NCBI GenBank assembly: GCA_005239165.1
Contig: RAPG01000008.1
Coordinates: forward strand, 62,001-126,000
From: Allopusillimonas ginsengisoli
GTDB taxonomy: Bacteria > Pseudomonadota > Gammaproteobacteria > Burkholderiales > Burkholderiaceae_B
Direction: 5' to 3'
Length of the DNA stretch: 64,000 nt
Shown here: positions 1 to 11,100 of the stretch, in pieces
Position numbering within the stretch: position 1 is the first letter of the stretch
How the letters are laid out: each line of letters starts with the position of its first letter
Notes under the pieces: generated by a model
What the model was told of the DNA's origin: nothing
Database searches by the model: none
What the model saw: the letters and a program-made list of their open reading frames with translations, nothing else
Made by a program: the position numbers and the translations under genes

Positions 1-315
1 GGGCCTGCCCCCGCCTCTGAGAAAGCCCTGGCGTTGGCCGGTCTTAGCATCAATCAAATGGACGTAATCGAATTGAACGAAGCATTCGCGGCTCAAGGCC
101 TGGCGGTGTTGCGCATGCTCGGCGTCGAAGACAGTGACCCGCGTGTCAACCCTTATGGTGGCGCCATTGCTTTAGGCCATCCGCTGGGAGCAAGCGGTGC
201 CCGTCTGGCGCTGACTGCTGTGAGTCAACTGCATCGCACAGGCGGGCGGTATGCACTTTGCACCATGTGCATCGGGGTGGGCCAGGGTATTGCCGTCATC
301 CTAGAGCGCGTTTGA
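1..315 (+). CDS. Thiolase (acetyl-CoA acetyltransferase / 3-oxoadipyl-CoA thiolase family), 3' end only
   Basis: The window opens inside this gene; about 104 C-terminal residues are visible. The segment holds the three late thiolase signatures: NEAFAAQ (active-site loop), GGAIALGHPLGASGAR with the catalytic His, and CTMCIGVGQG with the catalytic Cys. The enzyme performs CoA-dependent cleavage or condensation of beta-ketoacyl-CoA in the cytoplasm. The CTMCIGVGQG form is common in PcaF-like thiolases, but the substrate cannot be decided from the C-terminus alone, so no gene symbol is given. A strong terminator hairpin follows directly. Confidence 0.93.
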   Translation, partial: GPAPASEKALALAGLSINQMDVIELNEAFAAQGLAVLRMLGVEDSDPRVNPYGGAIALGHPLGASGARLALTAVSQLHRTGGRYALCTMCIGVGQGIAVILERV

Positions 316-320
316 GCCCG

Positions 321-365
321 AAAGCAAGGCTGGTCCTGCATTGCAGGACCAGCCTTGCTTTTAAT
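321..365 (+). terminator. Rho-independent terminator after the thiolase gene
   Basis: A perfect 20-bp inverted repeat (321-340 and 342-361) is followed by TTTT. It begins 6 bases after the thiolase stop and separates it from the convergent DUF192 gene. Confidence 0.9.
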
Positions 366-451
366 ATTTGAGTCACTTGTGGGTAGGCAGTAACTGAAGT
401 GGCATGTGGGGTGCCGCTCCCCGTGTGCCAGGGATATTGGCGAGTGACAGG

Positions 452-937
452 CTATGGAAGGTTCTCTACCGTATCGCCTGCCTTAATATGTTGTCCGGCG
501 AACCAGCCCTGTTCCATTTCAAGTGCATATCGCACGGGCGCGGTTGGGCAGTGTGCGTCAAGGCTGCGCGGCTGCATGTCGGCAATATTGGTGATCTTGC
601 CCTGCGGATCAATAAACGCGATAGACAATGGCAGTGGCGTGTTTTTCATCCAGAAGCATGGGGTGGCCACTTGCTCAAATACAAACAGCATGCCCTGATT
701 TTCCGGCAATGATACACGGTTCATCAGCCCATAAGATCGTGACGTTTCGGTGGCTGCAACTTCAGCCTGCACGGTCACGTTATTGATTTTTAGCTGTGTT
801 GTAGGCAGCAAGGCCTGTTGGGCCGAAGCTGTCAGTGGCACGAGCGCTGCAATCGTGACAGCAGCGCTGGCCGTCTGTGCTGCGCGTACAAGCCGATTCC
901 CGGCGGCCTGGTATTTGCGGCTGCGGCTATGTGGCAC
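452..937 (-). CDS. DUF192 family exported protein
   Basis: Small protein with the DUF192 fold over its C-terminal ~110 residues (RSYGLMNRVSLPENQGMLFVF, CFWMKNTPLPLSIAFID, ALEMEQGWF). The family's biochemical role is not established. The open frame extends up to 1012, but that extension overlaps a terminator hairpin that appears to end the upstream cold-shock gene. I therefore prefer a GTG start at 937. This gives a conventional signal peptide: basic RSRK segment, hydrophobic AASAAVTIAALVPLTA-like core, and an ASA-QQ cleavage site, so the product is probably periplasmic. The start is the uncertain part; the family call is secure. Confidence 0.85.
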   Translation of the reverse strand: MPHSRSRKYQAAGNRLVRAAQTASAAVTIAALVPLTASAQQALLPTTQLKINNVTVQAEVAATETSRSYGLMNRVSLPENQGMLFVFEQVATPCFWMKNTPLPLSIAFIDPQGKITNIADMQPRSLDAHCPTAPVRYALEMEQGWFAGQHIKAGDTVENLP

Positions 938-964
938 ACAGCCCGGTTTGGCGGCATGCTTGCG

Positions 965-990
965 AAAAAAAACAGGGCCAAAAGGCCCTG
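965..990 (-). terminator. Rho-independent terminator of the cold-shock gene
   Basis: Read on the minus strand: CAGGGCC, a 4-base loop, GGCCCTG, then eight T. It lies about 80 bases after the CspA-family stop codon and inside the longest possible frame of the DUF192 gene. Confidence 0.8.
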
Positions 991-1066
991 AGGTTCTAGT
1001 TATTTTATACATTGTTATTAATTGATGATGGCGGAAAAGGGAGCCAGAAACGTCCAGTAGTTGGGT

Positions 1067-1312
1067 TCAGGCCGCCGTAATGTTCAGCGCTTGCTTGCCC
1101 TTAGGCCCCTGCGCTATTTCAAAAGCGACCTTTTGGCCTTCTTTTAAGGTCTTGAAGCCGTTCATCTGTATGGATGAGAAATGTGCGAATAGGTCTTCAC
1201 CTCCGTTGTCTGGGGTAATAAACCCAAACCCTTTGGCATCGTTAAACCATTTGACTGTGCCAGTCAGCGATTGGGTGTCCCCGGTGGTGGAGGTGGTAGT
1301 TGAATCGGACAT
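1067..1312 (-). CDS. Cold-shock domain protein (CspA family)
   Basis: 81 residues, a single cold-shock domain that binds single-stranded RNA/DNA as an RNA chaperone in the cytoplasm. RNP1 KGFGFI sits at residues 27-32 and RNP2 LFAHF at 41-45, with TGTVKWFN opening the fold. Compared with the usual ~67-70 residue Csp proteins there is a 16-residue Ser/Thr-rich N-terminal extension. The start is supported by a GAGAGG ribosome-binding site about nine bases upstream. It is divergent from clpS and followed by a clear terminator. Which Csp paralogue this is cannot be told. Confidence 0.95.
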   Translation of the reverse strand: MSDSTTTSTTGDTQSLTGTVKWFNDAKGFGFITPDNGGEDLFAHFSSIQMNGFKTLKEGQKVAFEIAQGPKGKQALNITAA

Positions 1313-1476
1313 GCGGACTGCCTCTCGACTATAGTGTTAAATTAAAACTTGACTACAAGGGTTACCTTTAGCCTTACGGATTCTGGCACGCATAATTCTT
1401 CCTGGCACTCAGAATACTTTGATAATGAGCACTTGCCCATGTGCCGTCAACTATGGAAACCACTAGTGTATTTGTT

Positions 1477-1800
1477 ATGGCAACACAGATTGATAACCAG
1501 CGCGACACGGTAGTTGAGCGCAGCTTAGCCAGGCTGGCGCCGCCACCCATGTATCAGGTTGTGCTGTTAAATGATGATTACACACCCATGGAATTCGTGG
1601 TCGCCGTACTTCAACGAATATTTGGCAAAACAGAAGACGAGGCCGCCCGCATCATGCTGAAAGTGCATCACGAAGGGCGTGCGGTGTGCGGGGTTTACAC
1701 GCGAGATATTGCATCCACTCGGGTTGAGATGGTTCGTCAGATGGCACGTGCCAACCAGCATCCCCTGCAATGCATCATGGAGCCGGCCCCCGACGCATGA
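1477..1800 (+). CDS. clpS: ATP-dependent Clp protease adaptor ClpS
   Basis: About 107 residues from the chosen ATG; an in-frame ATG 36 bases upstream would add 12 atypical residues. ClpS binds N-degron substrates (bulky hydrophobic N-terminal residues) and hands them to ClpA. The hallmark segment [21 protein letters not shown] contains the N-degron pocket residues (NDDYTPMEF), and the conserved [16 protein letters not shown] helix-loop follows. It lies immediately 5' of clpA, the standard clpS-clpA arrangement, but with a 280-base gap that could carry a separate clpA promoter. Confidence 0.96.
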   Translation: MATQIDNQRDTVVERSLARLAPPPMYQVVLLNDDYTPMEFVVAVLQRIFGKTEDEAARIMLKVHHEGRAVCGVYTRDIASTRVEMVRQMARANQHPLQCIMEPAPDA

Positions 1801-2080
1801 GCTGCCGATCGAACTTGGTTTTTGAGTTTTTCCACCCCAGGCCGCTTACCTCAGCCAGCTTGCCCGGGTTTGTTCAGGCGCAAACTGGCTCTGCTATTCT
1901 GGCCAGCAAACATAAACAAAGCCCAAAAAGTGCGGGTATAGTAAGCACATGGCCCCAGTGTGTGTTTTTTGACGTTACAGTGGGGGTCCCGATTTGTTAA
2001 TCTTGATACGCAACGTCGATTTAGTCATAGAATAGAATTTATCGAATTGTTTGTCCGCTCCGATAAGTCATGGAGGAAGC

Positions 2081-4405
2081 GTGATCTCCGAAGAACTTGA
2101 AGTCAGCCTGCACATGGCGTTTGTAGAAGCCCGCAGTGCGCGACACGAATTTATAACTGTCGAGCATCTTCTGCTTTCTTTGCTCGATAATGCTGCAGCC
2201 GCAGAAGTCTTGCGTGCGTGCTCGGCCAACATTGACGTACTCCGTCAAGATCTGCGTAAATTCATCAATGAAAATACGCCCATCTTTCCTGGCCCGGATG
2301 ACGTCGACACCCAGCCCACGCTGGGCTTTCAGCGCGTCATCCAGCGCGCCATCATGCACGTCTCTTCAGGTAACTCCAATAAAAATTCCGTTACCGGGGC
2401 CAACGTATTGGTAGCCATGTATGGCGAAAAAGACTCGCATGCTGTGTATTTTCTGCAGCAACAGGGGGTCAGCCGGCTTGATGTCGTTAACTATCTGTCG
2501 CATGGCATTACCAAGTCGGCCGATGAATCTCCGGTTGAACAACCCAAGGCGCAGCAAGTTTCTGACGTTGAACCAAAGTCAGACCAGCAGAAGTCACCAC
2601 TCGAGCTGTATGCCACCGATCTCAATGGCGAGGCGCGGCGTGGCCGCATTGACCCGCTTATTGGTCGCGAGCACGAAGTAGAGCGTGTCATTCAGGTTCT
2701 GTGCCGCCGGCGCAAAAACAACCCGCTGCTGGTTGGTGAAGCGGGTGTGGGCAAAACGGCCATCGCCGAAGGGCTTGCGTGGCGCATCACCAAGGGCGAG
2801 GTACCTGATGTACTCAAAGACGCCGAGGTTTATTCGCTCGACATGGGTGCGTTGCTGGCCGGTACCAAGTATCGTGGCGACTTCGAACAGCGTCTCAAGG
2901 GCGTGCTCAAATCCCTGAAAGAAAACAACAATGCCGTGCTGTTTATCGACGAAATTCACACCCTCATCGGTGCGGGGTCGGCGTCGGGCGGCACGCTTGA
3001 TGCATCCAACCTGCTAAAGCCGGCGCTGTCGTCAGGTCAGCTCAAATGCATGGGTGCCACAACATACAACGAATACCGCGGCATCTTTGAAAAAGATCAC
3101 GCGTTATCCCGGCGCTTTCAGAAAATCGACGTGCCTGAGCCCACCGTAGAGCAAACCATTCAAATTCTGCGTGGCCTCAAGGGACATTTTGAGGCGCATC
3201 ACGGGGTCAAGTACACCAGTGCTGCCATTACTACCGCTGCTGAGTTGGCTGCCCGTTATATCAACGATCGTTTCTTGCCTGATAAAGCCATCGATGTTAT
3301 CGACGAGGCGGGTGCCGCGCAGCGTCTGCTGCCCAAGTCACGGCAGAAGAAAACCATTGGCAAGGGCGAGATCCAGGCAACGGTTGCCAAGATCGCGCGC
3401 ATTCCGCCACAAACTGTCTCTAACGATGACCGCAACAAGCTGGCAACCCTCGAGCGTGACCTGAAAACCGTCGTTTTCGGTCAGGAGAACGCCATCGAGG
3501 CACTGGCTGCCGCCATCAAAATGGCGCGTTCAGGTTTGGGTCGTCCCGACAAGCCCATTGGCTCCTTTCTGTTTTCCGGGCCTACCGGCGTGGGTAAAAC
3601 AGAGGTTGCCCGTCAGCTTGCATTTACCCTGGGCATTGAGCTGCTGCGTTTCGATATGTCTGAGTACATGGAGCGCCACACGGTCTCTCGTCTTATTGGG
3701 GCGCCACCCGGGTATGTGGGCTTTGATCAGGGGGGCTTGCTTACCGAAGCCATCAGCAAGCAGCCGCATTGCGTGCTGCTGCTTGATGAAATCGAGAAAG
3801 CCCATCCCGACGTGTACAACATTCTGCTGCAGGTCATGGATCATGGCACGCTTACTGACAATAACGGGCGCAAGGCCGACTTCCGCAACGTCATCATTGT
3901 CATGACAACCAACGCGGGCGCTGAAGCACTCAACCGCAGCACCATAGGCTTTGCCGCCTCCGCAAACACGGGCGATGAAATGGCCGATATCAAGCGGCTT
4001 TTCACACCTGAGTTCCGTAACCGGCTCGACGCCATCATCAGCTTCAAGTCGCTGTCGCGCGATATCATTCTGCGTGTGGTTGACAAGTTTCTCATGGAGC
4101 TCGAAGATCAGCTCCACGAAAAGCGCGTCGATGTCGTGTTTTCGCAGGCCTTGCGCGATCATCTGTCCAAGGAGGGCTTTGATCCTGCCATGGGTGCACG
4201 TCCCATGCAGCGGCTTATTCAAGACACTATCCGGCGAGCCCTGGCCGACGAACTGCTGTTCGGCCGCCTTGTCGATGGCGGACACGTCGAAGTTGGCCTT
4301 GATGCCGATGGCAAGGTCGAGCTTTTATTTCCGGGCGGGCCCGGCAAGCCTGACTCAGACAGCCAGCCATCATCTTCGCGTCCGGAACCCGAGCTCGTCG
4401 ATTAA
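2081..4405 (+). CDS. clpA: ATP-dependent Clp protease ATP-binding subunit ClpA
   Basis: 774-residue AAA+ unfoldase that threads substrates into ClpP. The start is GTG at 2081, because GGAGGA lies 3-9 bases upstream and the protein then begins [18 protein letters not shown], exactly where ClpA proteins begin; an upstream TTG frame adds ten spurious residues. The N domain (about 1-145) binds ClpS. D1 Walker [10 protein letters not shown] is near residue 219 and Walker B FIDEIH follows; D2 Walker [10 protein letters not shown] is near 500 with [10 protein letters not shown]. The gene ends TAATG, overlapping pqiA by one base, so the two may be co-transcribed although functionally unrelated. Confidence 0.98.
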   Translation: MISEELEVSLHMAFVEARSARHEFITVEHLLLSLLDNAAAAEVLRACSANIDVLRQDLRKFINENTPIFPGPDDVDTQPTLGFQRVIQRAIMHVSSGNSNKNSVTGANVLVAMYGEKDSHAVYFLQQQGVSRLDVVNYLSHGITKSADESPVEQPKAQQVSDVEPKSDQQKSPLELYATDLNGEARRGRIDPLIGREHEVERVIQVLCRRRKNNPLLVGEAGVGKTAIAEGLAWRITKGEVPDVLKDAEVYSLDMGALLAGTKYRGDFEQRLKGVLKSLKENNNAVLFIDEIHTLIGAGSASGGTLDASNLLKPALSSGQLKCMGATTYNEYRGIFEKDHALSRRFQKIDVPEPTVEQTIQILRGLKGHFEAHHGVKYTSAAITTAAELAARYINDRFLPDKAIDVIDEAGAAQRLLPKSRQKKTIGKGEIQATVAKIARIPPQTVSNDDRNKLATLERDLKTVVFGQENAIEALAAAIKMARSGLGRPDKPIGSFLFSGPTGVGKTEVARQLAFTLGIELLRFDMSEYMERHTVSRLIGAPPGYVGFDQGGLLTEAISKQPHCVLLLDEIEKAHPDVYNILLQVMDHGTLTDNNGRKADFRNVIIVMTTNAGAEALNRSTIGFAASANTGDEMADIKRLFTPEFRNRLDAIISFKSLSRDIILRVVDKFLMELEDQLHEKRVDVVFSQALRDHLSKEGFDPAMGARPMQRLIQDTIRRALADELLFGRLVDGGHVEVGLDADGKVELLFPGGPGKPDSDSQPSSSRPEPELVD

Positions 4406-5721
4406 TGACGGAAGTGCCGCTTATAGGCTGCTCGCAGTGCGGCACAATACACGAACGTGTGCGCCTTGAAAACGGCGTCGTAGCCGCCTGCAGGCGCTGC
4501 GGCGCCGAGTTGTACCGGCAAAGTACACTCACGCTTAATAGCTGGCTTGCACTGGTTGTTACAGGGCTGGTGGTGTTTGCCATTGCCAACCTTTACCCCA
4601 TTGCCACGCTGCGCCTTCAGGGTATGGTTGTCGAGGCGTCGTTGCCTCACGCCTTGTATCTCACGTGGCAGCAAGGGCACCGAACACTTTCCATCATGAC
4701 TGGGCTTGTTGGCTTCTGGATGCCACTTACACAGCTTGTGCTGGTGTTCTGGGCCCTGTCAGCCGTGCGTTCCCGACGCCTTCCCAGCGATTTCAGCGCA
4801 GGCATGCGACTACTGAAATGGAGTGAACCCTGGAGCATGATACCCGTGCTGATGCTCGGCGTTCTGGTTGCCATGGTCAAGTTTTCGGGGATTGCTGTAC
4901 TCACCGTGGGGCCTGCCACATGGGCCTTCGCTGTGCTGGCTTTCATCATGACTGCACTTAGCCGTTTGTCAGCTCACCGTCTGTGGCATTATGCAGAAGA
5001 CGCTGAGCTGGTGCCGGTTTCCGGTCAGGGTGGAGTGCGACAAGGTGCTGCCCAGTGCGCAAGTTGCGGCTATTTGCAGCCGGCAGGCGAGGCCAGCAAT
5101 AGTGCCGGATGCCAGCGTTGTGGTGCGCCTGTTTATTTTCGCAAGCCCCACATGTTTGCCAGGGTGTGGGCATTGGTCATTGCTGCCTGCGTGGTGTACA
5201 TACCGGCCAATGTCTTGCCGGTGATGGGCATTCGCACGCCGACGGGCGTCAGCGAACACACCATACTTGGCGGCGTCATTGAATTCTGGCGTCTGGGATC
5301 GTGGGACCTGGCCATTATTGTATTTGTGGCCAGCGTGGTCGTGCCAGGCACCAAGCTGCTGGTGCTTATATTGCTGATGCTGCGTCGTCGATGGAACGGC
5401 GCCTCCATACAACGACAGCGTACGCGCCAGTACGAATTCATCAATTTTATCGGGCACTGGTCCATGCTTGATGTGTTTGTTGTAATCCTGATGACATCCA
5501 TGGCTAATTTCCCCGGAGTGTCGCAAGTCGTTGCAGGTCCCGGCGCGGCCAGCTTTGGCATGGTGGTTGTTTTGACGATGCTTGCCGCAGCAAGCTATGA
5601 TCCGCGCCGGGGCTGGGATAATTCACCAGGCAGTAGCGTTATCGGTGTTCAAACCGTGTCGCCCGCAGACCAGCCACAGCAATCAGGCCCACTTGGTGCC
5701 CATGACAGGGCAATTTCATGA
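4405..5721 (+). CDS. pqiA: Paraquat-inducible protein A (PqiA), inner-membrane protein
   Basis: 438 residues with two PqiA modules, each beginning with a zinc-ribbon-like CxxC pair (CSQCGTIHE / CRRCG near the N-terminus; CASCGYLQ / CQRCG near residue 215) followed by four or so transmembrane helices. It forms the inner-membrane part of the Pqi system, which with PqiB and PqiC spans the envelope and is linked to lipid trafficking and membrane integrity. It starts inside the clpA stop and overlaps pqiB by ATGA, a tight pqiABC operon. Confidence 0.93.
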   Translation: MTEVPLIGCSQCGTIHERVRLENGVVAACRRCGAELYRQSTLTLNSWLALVVTGLVVFAIANLYPIATLRLQGMVVEASLPHALYLTWQQGHRTLSIMTGLVGFWMPLTQLVLVFWALSAVRSRRLPSDFSAGMRLLKWSEPWSMIPVLMLGVLVAMVKFSGIAVLTVGPATWAFAVLAFIMTALSRLSAHRLWHYAEDAELVPVSGQGGVRQGAAQCASCGYLQPAGEASNSAGCQRCGAPVYFRKPHMFARVWALVIAACVVYIPANVLPVMGIRTPTGVSEHTILGGVIEFWRLGSWDLAIIVFVASVVVPGTKLLVLILLMLRRRWNGASIQRQRTRQYEFINFIGHWSMLDVFVVILMTSMANFPGVSQVVAGPGAASFGMVVVLTMLAAASYDPRRGWDNSPGSSVIGVQTVSPADQPQQSGPLGAHDRAIS

Positions 5722-7373
5722 ACGAAAACGACAAAAATACAGATTCAGTCCCACCCGCCCGGGTTGAGACACCCAGGGCCAAACCACGCCGTGAAGCGCG
5801 TTTTTCTTGGATATGGCTGGTACCGCTTGTTGCTGTGCTGGTTGGTGCGTCTTTATTGTTTCGCGACTGGTTGCATACGGGGCCTACAGTCACCATCAGC
5901 TTTGAGTCCGCTGATGGGCTCGAAGTAGGGCAAACGCGTATTCGTTATAAAGACGTGGTCATTGGCACCGTAAGCGACATTAAAGTGGCGCCCGACCGAA
6001 AAACCGTACTGGTCAGCGCTGAACTGGACAGCGAAGGTTCTGAATACATCACTCAGAAAGACAGTCGTTTCTGGGTGGTTCGGCCACGTCTGGGCATTAG
6101 CGGCATTACGGGCTTAGGCACGATCTTGTCCGGCGCCTACATCAGCGTTGATGCACCCCAGACACTCGATGATAAGGCTAGCCCGGTTTACCACTTTGAG
6201 GGGCTGGAGCAGCCGCCAGAGGTCCGCAGTGGTCGGCCAGGCACACGCTTTGTGCTGGTGTCCAAAGACCTGGGCTCTCTTGATATTGGCGCACCTGTTT
6301 ATTTTCGCAAGATCCAGGTAGGGCAGGTTGTAGGATATTCGTTGGAAGAAAGCGGAGAAGCGGTCAAGGTTCAAGTGTTTGTGGACGCCCCGCACGATAA
6401 GTACGTAACTCGGGACACGCGTTTCTGGAATGCGGGCGGAATCAATCTCTCACTGGACGCGGATGGCTTTAAGGTGGAAACCGGATCGCTGGTGTCGGTA
6501 GTGGCCGGCGGCGTGGCGTTTGCGGCGCCTGAAGGTAGCGATGCTGCGCGGGCAGCGCCCAATACGCAATTTGCTTTGGCAAGTACCCGGGAGAAGGCGC
6601 TGGCTGATCCCGATGGGCTGGCATTTCCCATTGTGATGAGCTTTGCCCAGTCAGTTCGAGGCCTGAAAGTGGGTGCACCTATTGATTTTCGCGGGCTTGA
6701 GCTGGGCAACGTCAGCGATATCGATCTAGCCTATGACGCTGAGAACAAACGTTTTTACGCTCGAGTTCAGGCGAACTTGTACCCCATGCGTCTGGGTAGT
6801 CTGTATGACGGAATGGTCGAGCGAGCGGGTAAAAAGGGAAGGCCAGGCGCAACCATGCTCTCATCTCTGGTGCTGCATGGGTTGCGTGCTCAAATGCGGG
6901 CGGCCAATCTGCTTACTGGCCAGCAGTATATCGCTCTCGATTTCTTCCCCGATGCACCTCCTCTGGCAATGGATACCAACTCGATACCGCTGGCCATACC
7001 TACCGTTGCCGGTAGTTTTGATCGGCTCCAGCAACAGATCAGCAATATTGTCGACAAGGTTGAGGCGATACCGTTTGAAGATATCGGCAAAGATCTCAGT
7101 GGTAGTCTTAAATCGCTGGATCAGCTTATGCGCAACCTCGATGGCAAGTTGGCACCGCAGGCAACCTCCATGTTACGTACGGCGGAGAAATCGATTGCGC
7201 GCATTGGACGCCTGCTCGATCAGAACTCGCCGCTCAATGACAATCTTGAAAGCACCATGCGAGAGCTAAGCAGTGCCGCACGCTCATTGCGGGCGTTGGC
7301 AGATTATCTGCAAACGCACCCATCGTCGTTGATACGCGGACGCGCTGCCGACCCCATGCCGGTTACCCCTTAA
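5718..7373 (+). CDS. pqiB: PqiB, MCE-domain intermembrane transport protein
   Basis: 551 residues. A short cytoplasmic N-terminus is followed by one transmembrane helix (WIWLVPLVAVLVGASLLF) and three MCE/MlaD domains, seen as repeats of GLEVGQTRIRYKDVVIGTV, LDIGAPVYFRKIQVGQVVGY and LKVGAPIDFRGLELGNVSDI. The C-terminal ~150 residues are helical, consistent with the needle/tunnel seen in the family. It forms the periplasm-spanning tube for lipid transport between the membranes. Overlaps pqiA by four bases and precedes pqiC by 14. Confidence 0.94.
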   Translation: MNENDKNTDSVPPARVETPRAKPRREARFSWIWLVPLVAVLVGASLLFRDWLHTGPTVTISFESADGLEVGQTRIRYKDVVIGTVSDIKVAPDRKTVLVSAELDSEGSEYITQKDSRFWVVRPRLGISGITGLGTILSGAYISVDAPQTLDDKASPVYHFEGLEQPPEVRSGRPGTRFVLVSKDLGSLDIGAPVYFRKIQVGQVVGYSLEESGEAVKVQVFVDAPHDKYVTRDTRFWNAGGINLSLDADGFKVETGSLVSVVAGGVAFAAPEGSDAARAAPNTQFALASTREKALADPDGLAFPIVMSFAQSVRGLKVGAPIDFRGLELGNVSDIDLAYDAENKRFYARVQANLYPMRLGSLYDGMVERAGKKGRPGATMLSSLVLHGLRAQMRAANLLTGQQYIALDFFPDAPPLAMDTNSIPLAIPTVAGSFDRLQQQISNIVDKVEAIPFEDIGKDLSGSLKSLDQLMRNLDGKLAPQATSMLRTAEKSIARIGRLLDQNSPLNDNLESTMRELSSAARSLRALADYLQTHPSSLIRGRAADPMPVTP

Positions 7374-7387
7374 ATGGACTTTGTGTA

Positions 7388-8011
7388 ATGACCGCCAAAA
7401 AAGCCCTGATTCTTACTCTGCTGTGCGGTGTGCTGACGGCCTGCGCTTCAACACCTTCCAGCCATTATTACTCGCTGTCGCCACAAACACCGCTAGAGGC
7501 GTCCGCTCCGGGGTCGCCAGCCCATTTTGCCATCAGTGTCCGGCCTGTTGTCATCCCGGCGCAGGTAGACCGGCCTCAGATCGTGCTGACCGATCCTGAC
7601 TCTACCCAGGTCATGCTTTTGAACAACTCGTTGTGGTCGGGGCCATTAAATGAGGAAATACGCAGCACGCTGGCGCGCGATCTTTCGGGTCAGCTCGGTA
7701 CGATTGATATCCCGATGACGGGGGCAACCGAAGAGCAGGCATTCTGGAAAGTCAACGTGCTGGTTCAGCGCTTTGAGTCAATATACGGACAGCGCGCCGT
7801 ACTGGAGGCAACCTGGCGCGTTACTCCGGTCAATTTGCCCAAATCCAGACAGTTTGCCTGCAGAGCGGTGCTCAGAGTTTCAGTGGGCGAGGGTATGTCG
7901 GCCCTGGTAGCAGGGCACCAGAAAAATCTTTTAGATCTGTCCTCCATTATCGCCAGCCAGCTTCGTGATGGTAAACCCACCACAGACAGTCGCGTCAAAA
8001 GCTGCAGCTAG
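7388..8011 (+). CDS. pqiC: PqiC/YmbA-type outer-membrane lipoprotein (ABC-type transport auxiliary family)
   Basis: 207 residues with a lipoprotein signal peptide and lipobox LTAC (cleavage before Cys19 or so). The mature part starts SSHYYSLSP and carries the DUF330/PqiC features ISVRPVVIPAQVDRPQIV. It is expected to be anchored in the outer membrane and to dock the PqiB tube. Third gene of the pqiABC operon; about 160 bases without a gene separate it from putA. Confidence 0.88.
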   Translation: MTAKKALILTLLCGVLTACASTPSSHYYSLSPQTPLEASAPGSPAHFAISVRPVVIPAQVDRPQIVLTDPDSTQVMLLNNSLWSGPLNEEIRSTLARDLSGQLGTIDIPMTGATEEQAFWKVNVLVQRFESIYGQRAVLEATWRVTPVNLPKSRQFACRAVLRVSVGEGMSALVAGHQKNLLDLSSIIASQLRDGKPTTDSRVKSCS

Positions 8012-8045
8012 TGTATATGCCCTGCCGGGTGGTTTGTGTCATGGT

Positions 8046-8106
8046 GGTTAACCGGGGCTCATGCGGGTTAACCGCAATGCACAAAAAGGTACAACCCGTT
8101 TAGTAT
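8046..8106 (+). promoter_or_regulatory. Candidate putA operator/promoter with two GGTTAACC palindromes
   Basis: Two perfect 8-bp palindromes GGTTAACC at 8046-8053 and 8066-8073 have centres exactly 20 bases apart, about two helical turns. A weak sigma-70-like pair follows (ATGCAC at 8077, TAGTAT at 8101). PutA proteins with an N-terminal ribbon-helix-helix repress their own gene from such upstream sites. The binder and the exact promoter are inferred. Confidence 0.45.
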
Positions 8107-8174
8107 TCCGTCCATAAATGGTGTTACCCACTCGGGGCGCTAACGCATTTTTGCTTTATGGCACAGGATACGGC

Positions 8175-11100
8175 ATGGCAACGACGACATTGGGCGTCAA
8201 GGTCGATGAAACACTGCGTGAACGCCTCAGGGCTGTTGCCACGCGCCTTGGCTGCACGCCTCACTGGCTACACAAACAAGCACTGCTTGCGTATATTGAT
8301 GCTATAGAGCGTGGTCAGTTGCCTGCCGAGATCGCCCGGTTTGCTGATGACAGTGAGACCAGCGGCGAGGCTACCGGGCCCGACGGGCCGCTTCCTTTTT
8401 ACGATTTCGCACAAGACGTTCAGCCGCAGTCGGTGCTGCGTGCAGCCATCACCTCAGCCTACCGCCGGCCTGAAACTGAATGTCTGCCCATGCTGATTGA
8501 TAAAGCACGTAGCGCTCGGCCCCAAGTGGTGCATGAGCTGGCGCATCGGCTGGTTCAGGCTATGCGTGGTCGGCGCAAAACCGGCGGTGTTGAAAGTCTG
8601 ATCCAGGAGTTTTCGCTTTCCAGCCAGGAAGGGGTGGCTTTAATGTGCCTGGCCGAGGCATTGCTGCGCATTCCCGACCGTGTGACCCGTGATGCCTTGA
8701 TACGCGACAAAATCAGTCATGGCGACTGGCGTTCGCATATGGGCGAATCGTCATCGCTGTTCGTCAATGCGGCGACTTGGGGCCTTATGCTTACCGGGCG
8801 GCTGGTTAGCGTCAACAGCGAGCAGTCTTTGTCTCATGCGCTCACCCGCATGATAGGCAAGGGGGGGGAACCCTTGGTACGCAAAGGCGTCAATATGGCC
8901 ATGCGTATGATGGGTGAGCAGTTCGTGTGCGGGCAAACGATTGCTGCTGCGCTCGCCAATAGCCAGAAGTGGGAAAAACTCGGGTTTCGTTATTCTTACG
9001 ATATGTTGGGCGAAGCGGCAACAACCGCTGATGACGCACAGCGATACTACCAGGCCTATGAGCAGTCTATCCACGCTATCGGCAAGGCCGCTCAGGGGCG
9101 CGGCATCTACGAGGGGCCAGGTATATCCATCAAGCTGTCGGCCTTGCATCCGCGGTATGCGCGGGCCCAGCGGGACCGGGTAATCGACGAACTGCTGCCG
9201 CGTGTTACCGCGCTGGCACGGCTTGCATATCACTACGACATTGGTCTTAATATCGATGCCGAAGAGGCCGATCGACTTGAAATATCGCTCGATTTGCTCG
9301 AATCCTTATGTTTTGATGCTGAACTGTCAGGGTGGGACGGCATAGGGTTTGTCATACAGGCTTATCAGAAGCGCGCGCCATTCGTCATCGACTATCTTAT
9401 CGATCTGGCCGCCCGCAGTGGCCACAGGCTTATGGTGCGTCTGGTCAAAGGCGCATATTGGGATACTGAAATTAAGCGCGCTCAGGTCGATGGCCTGGAG
9501 GGCTATCCGGTATTTACGCGCAAGGTACATACTGACGTTTCTTACCTGGCCTGCGCGCGCAGACTGCTTGCTGCACCTCAGGCGGTATATCCACAGTTTG
9601 CCACGCATAATGCTCATACGCTGTCGGCTATCTACGATATGGCCGGGCAAAATTATTACCCGGGTCAGTACGAATTTCAGTGTCTGCATGGCATGGGCGA
9701 ATCACTGTATGAGTTGGTCACTGGCCCTGTTGCACAGGGCAAACTCAATCGCCCCTGTCGCATTTATGCACCCGTTGGTACACATGAAACGCTGTTGGCT
9801 TACCTGGTGCGTCGTCTGCTTGAAAACGGCGCCAATACATCGTTCGTCAACCAGATTGGTGATGCAGATGTGGCCATTGATACGCTAATCGCTGACCCCG
9901 TTCAGCAGGCGGAAGACATTGATCCCCTTGGTGCGCCACATGAGAAGATTCTGCTGCCGCGCGACCTTTTTCGTGAAGCTGACGGCCGTGCCAACTCGTC
10001 GGGCATAGACCTCAGCAATGAGCATAGGCTAGGTTCGCTGGCGGCTGCGTTGCTGGGCAGTGCCGACCGGGGATGGCGGGCCTCACCCATGGTGGCCTCC
10101 CAAAGCGGCGAGTGGGATGATACCCGCGCCCAGCCCGTGCGCAACCCGGCAGATCACCGCGATATCGTGGGGCACGTCATTGAGGCTGATCTTAATGATG
10201 TCGGGCAGGCCTTGGCTGACGCCAGCCATGGCGCACCGATCTGGGCTGCAACGTCGGTGGCCGAGCGTGCGCAGTGCCTGAAGAAGGCAGCGCAAATTCT
10301 TGAAGCCGACATGCAGCTGCTGTTGGGGCTGATTGTGCGTGAAGCCGGTAAATCTTTGCCCAATGCCATTGCTGAAGTGCGAGAGGCGGTAGACTTTCTG
10401 CGTTATTACGCCGGTCAGATTGAATACGAATTTTCCAATGACACACATCGCCCCTTGGGGCCTGTGCTGTGCATCAGCCCCTGGAATTTTCCTCTGGCCA
10501 TTTTTACCGGGCAGGTGGCGGCAGCGCTGGCTGCAGGCAATGTCGTGCTGGCCAAGCCTGCTGAGCAGACCAGTCTGATAGCTGCGGCGGCGGTTTCCGT
10601 ACTGCATCGGGCTGGTATACCGGCCCACGCTGTGCAATTGCTGCCGGGGCAGGGTGACACCGTGGGGGCAGCACTGGTCGCCAGCCCTATGGTGCACGGC
10701 GTCATGTTCACAGGCTCGACTGAAGTGGCCCATCTGATCTCTCGCCAACTGGCCGCACGCCTTGATGATTCTGGCCATCCTATTCCGCTGGTGGCTGAGA
10801 CAGGCGGACAGAACGCTATGGTGGTTGATTCATCGGCTTTGTCTGAGCAAGTGGTGTTTGATGTGCTGAACTCTGCCTTTGACTCCGCCGGACAGCGTTG
10901 TTCAGCCTTGCGGCTGCTGTGTGTGCAGCAAGATTGTGCAGAACGTGTGCTGACCATGTTGCGTGGCGCTATGCGCGAGTTGCGTATGGGCAACCCTGAC
11001 AGGTTGAGTACGGATGTGGGTCCGGTCATTGATGAAGAGGCCCGGGAAGTCATTGAGCAACATATTCAGGCCATGCGCAAAGAAGGTCATGCTGTTGATC

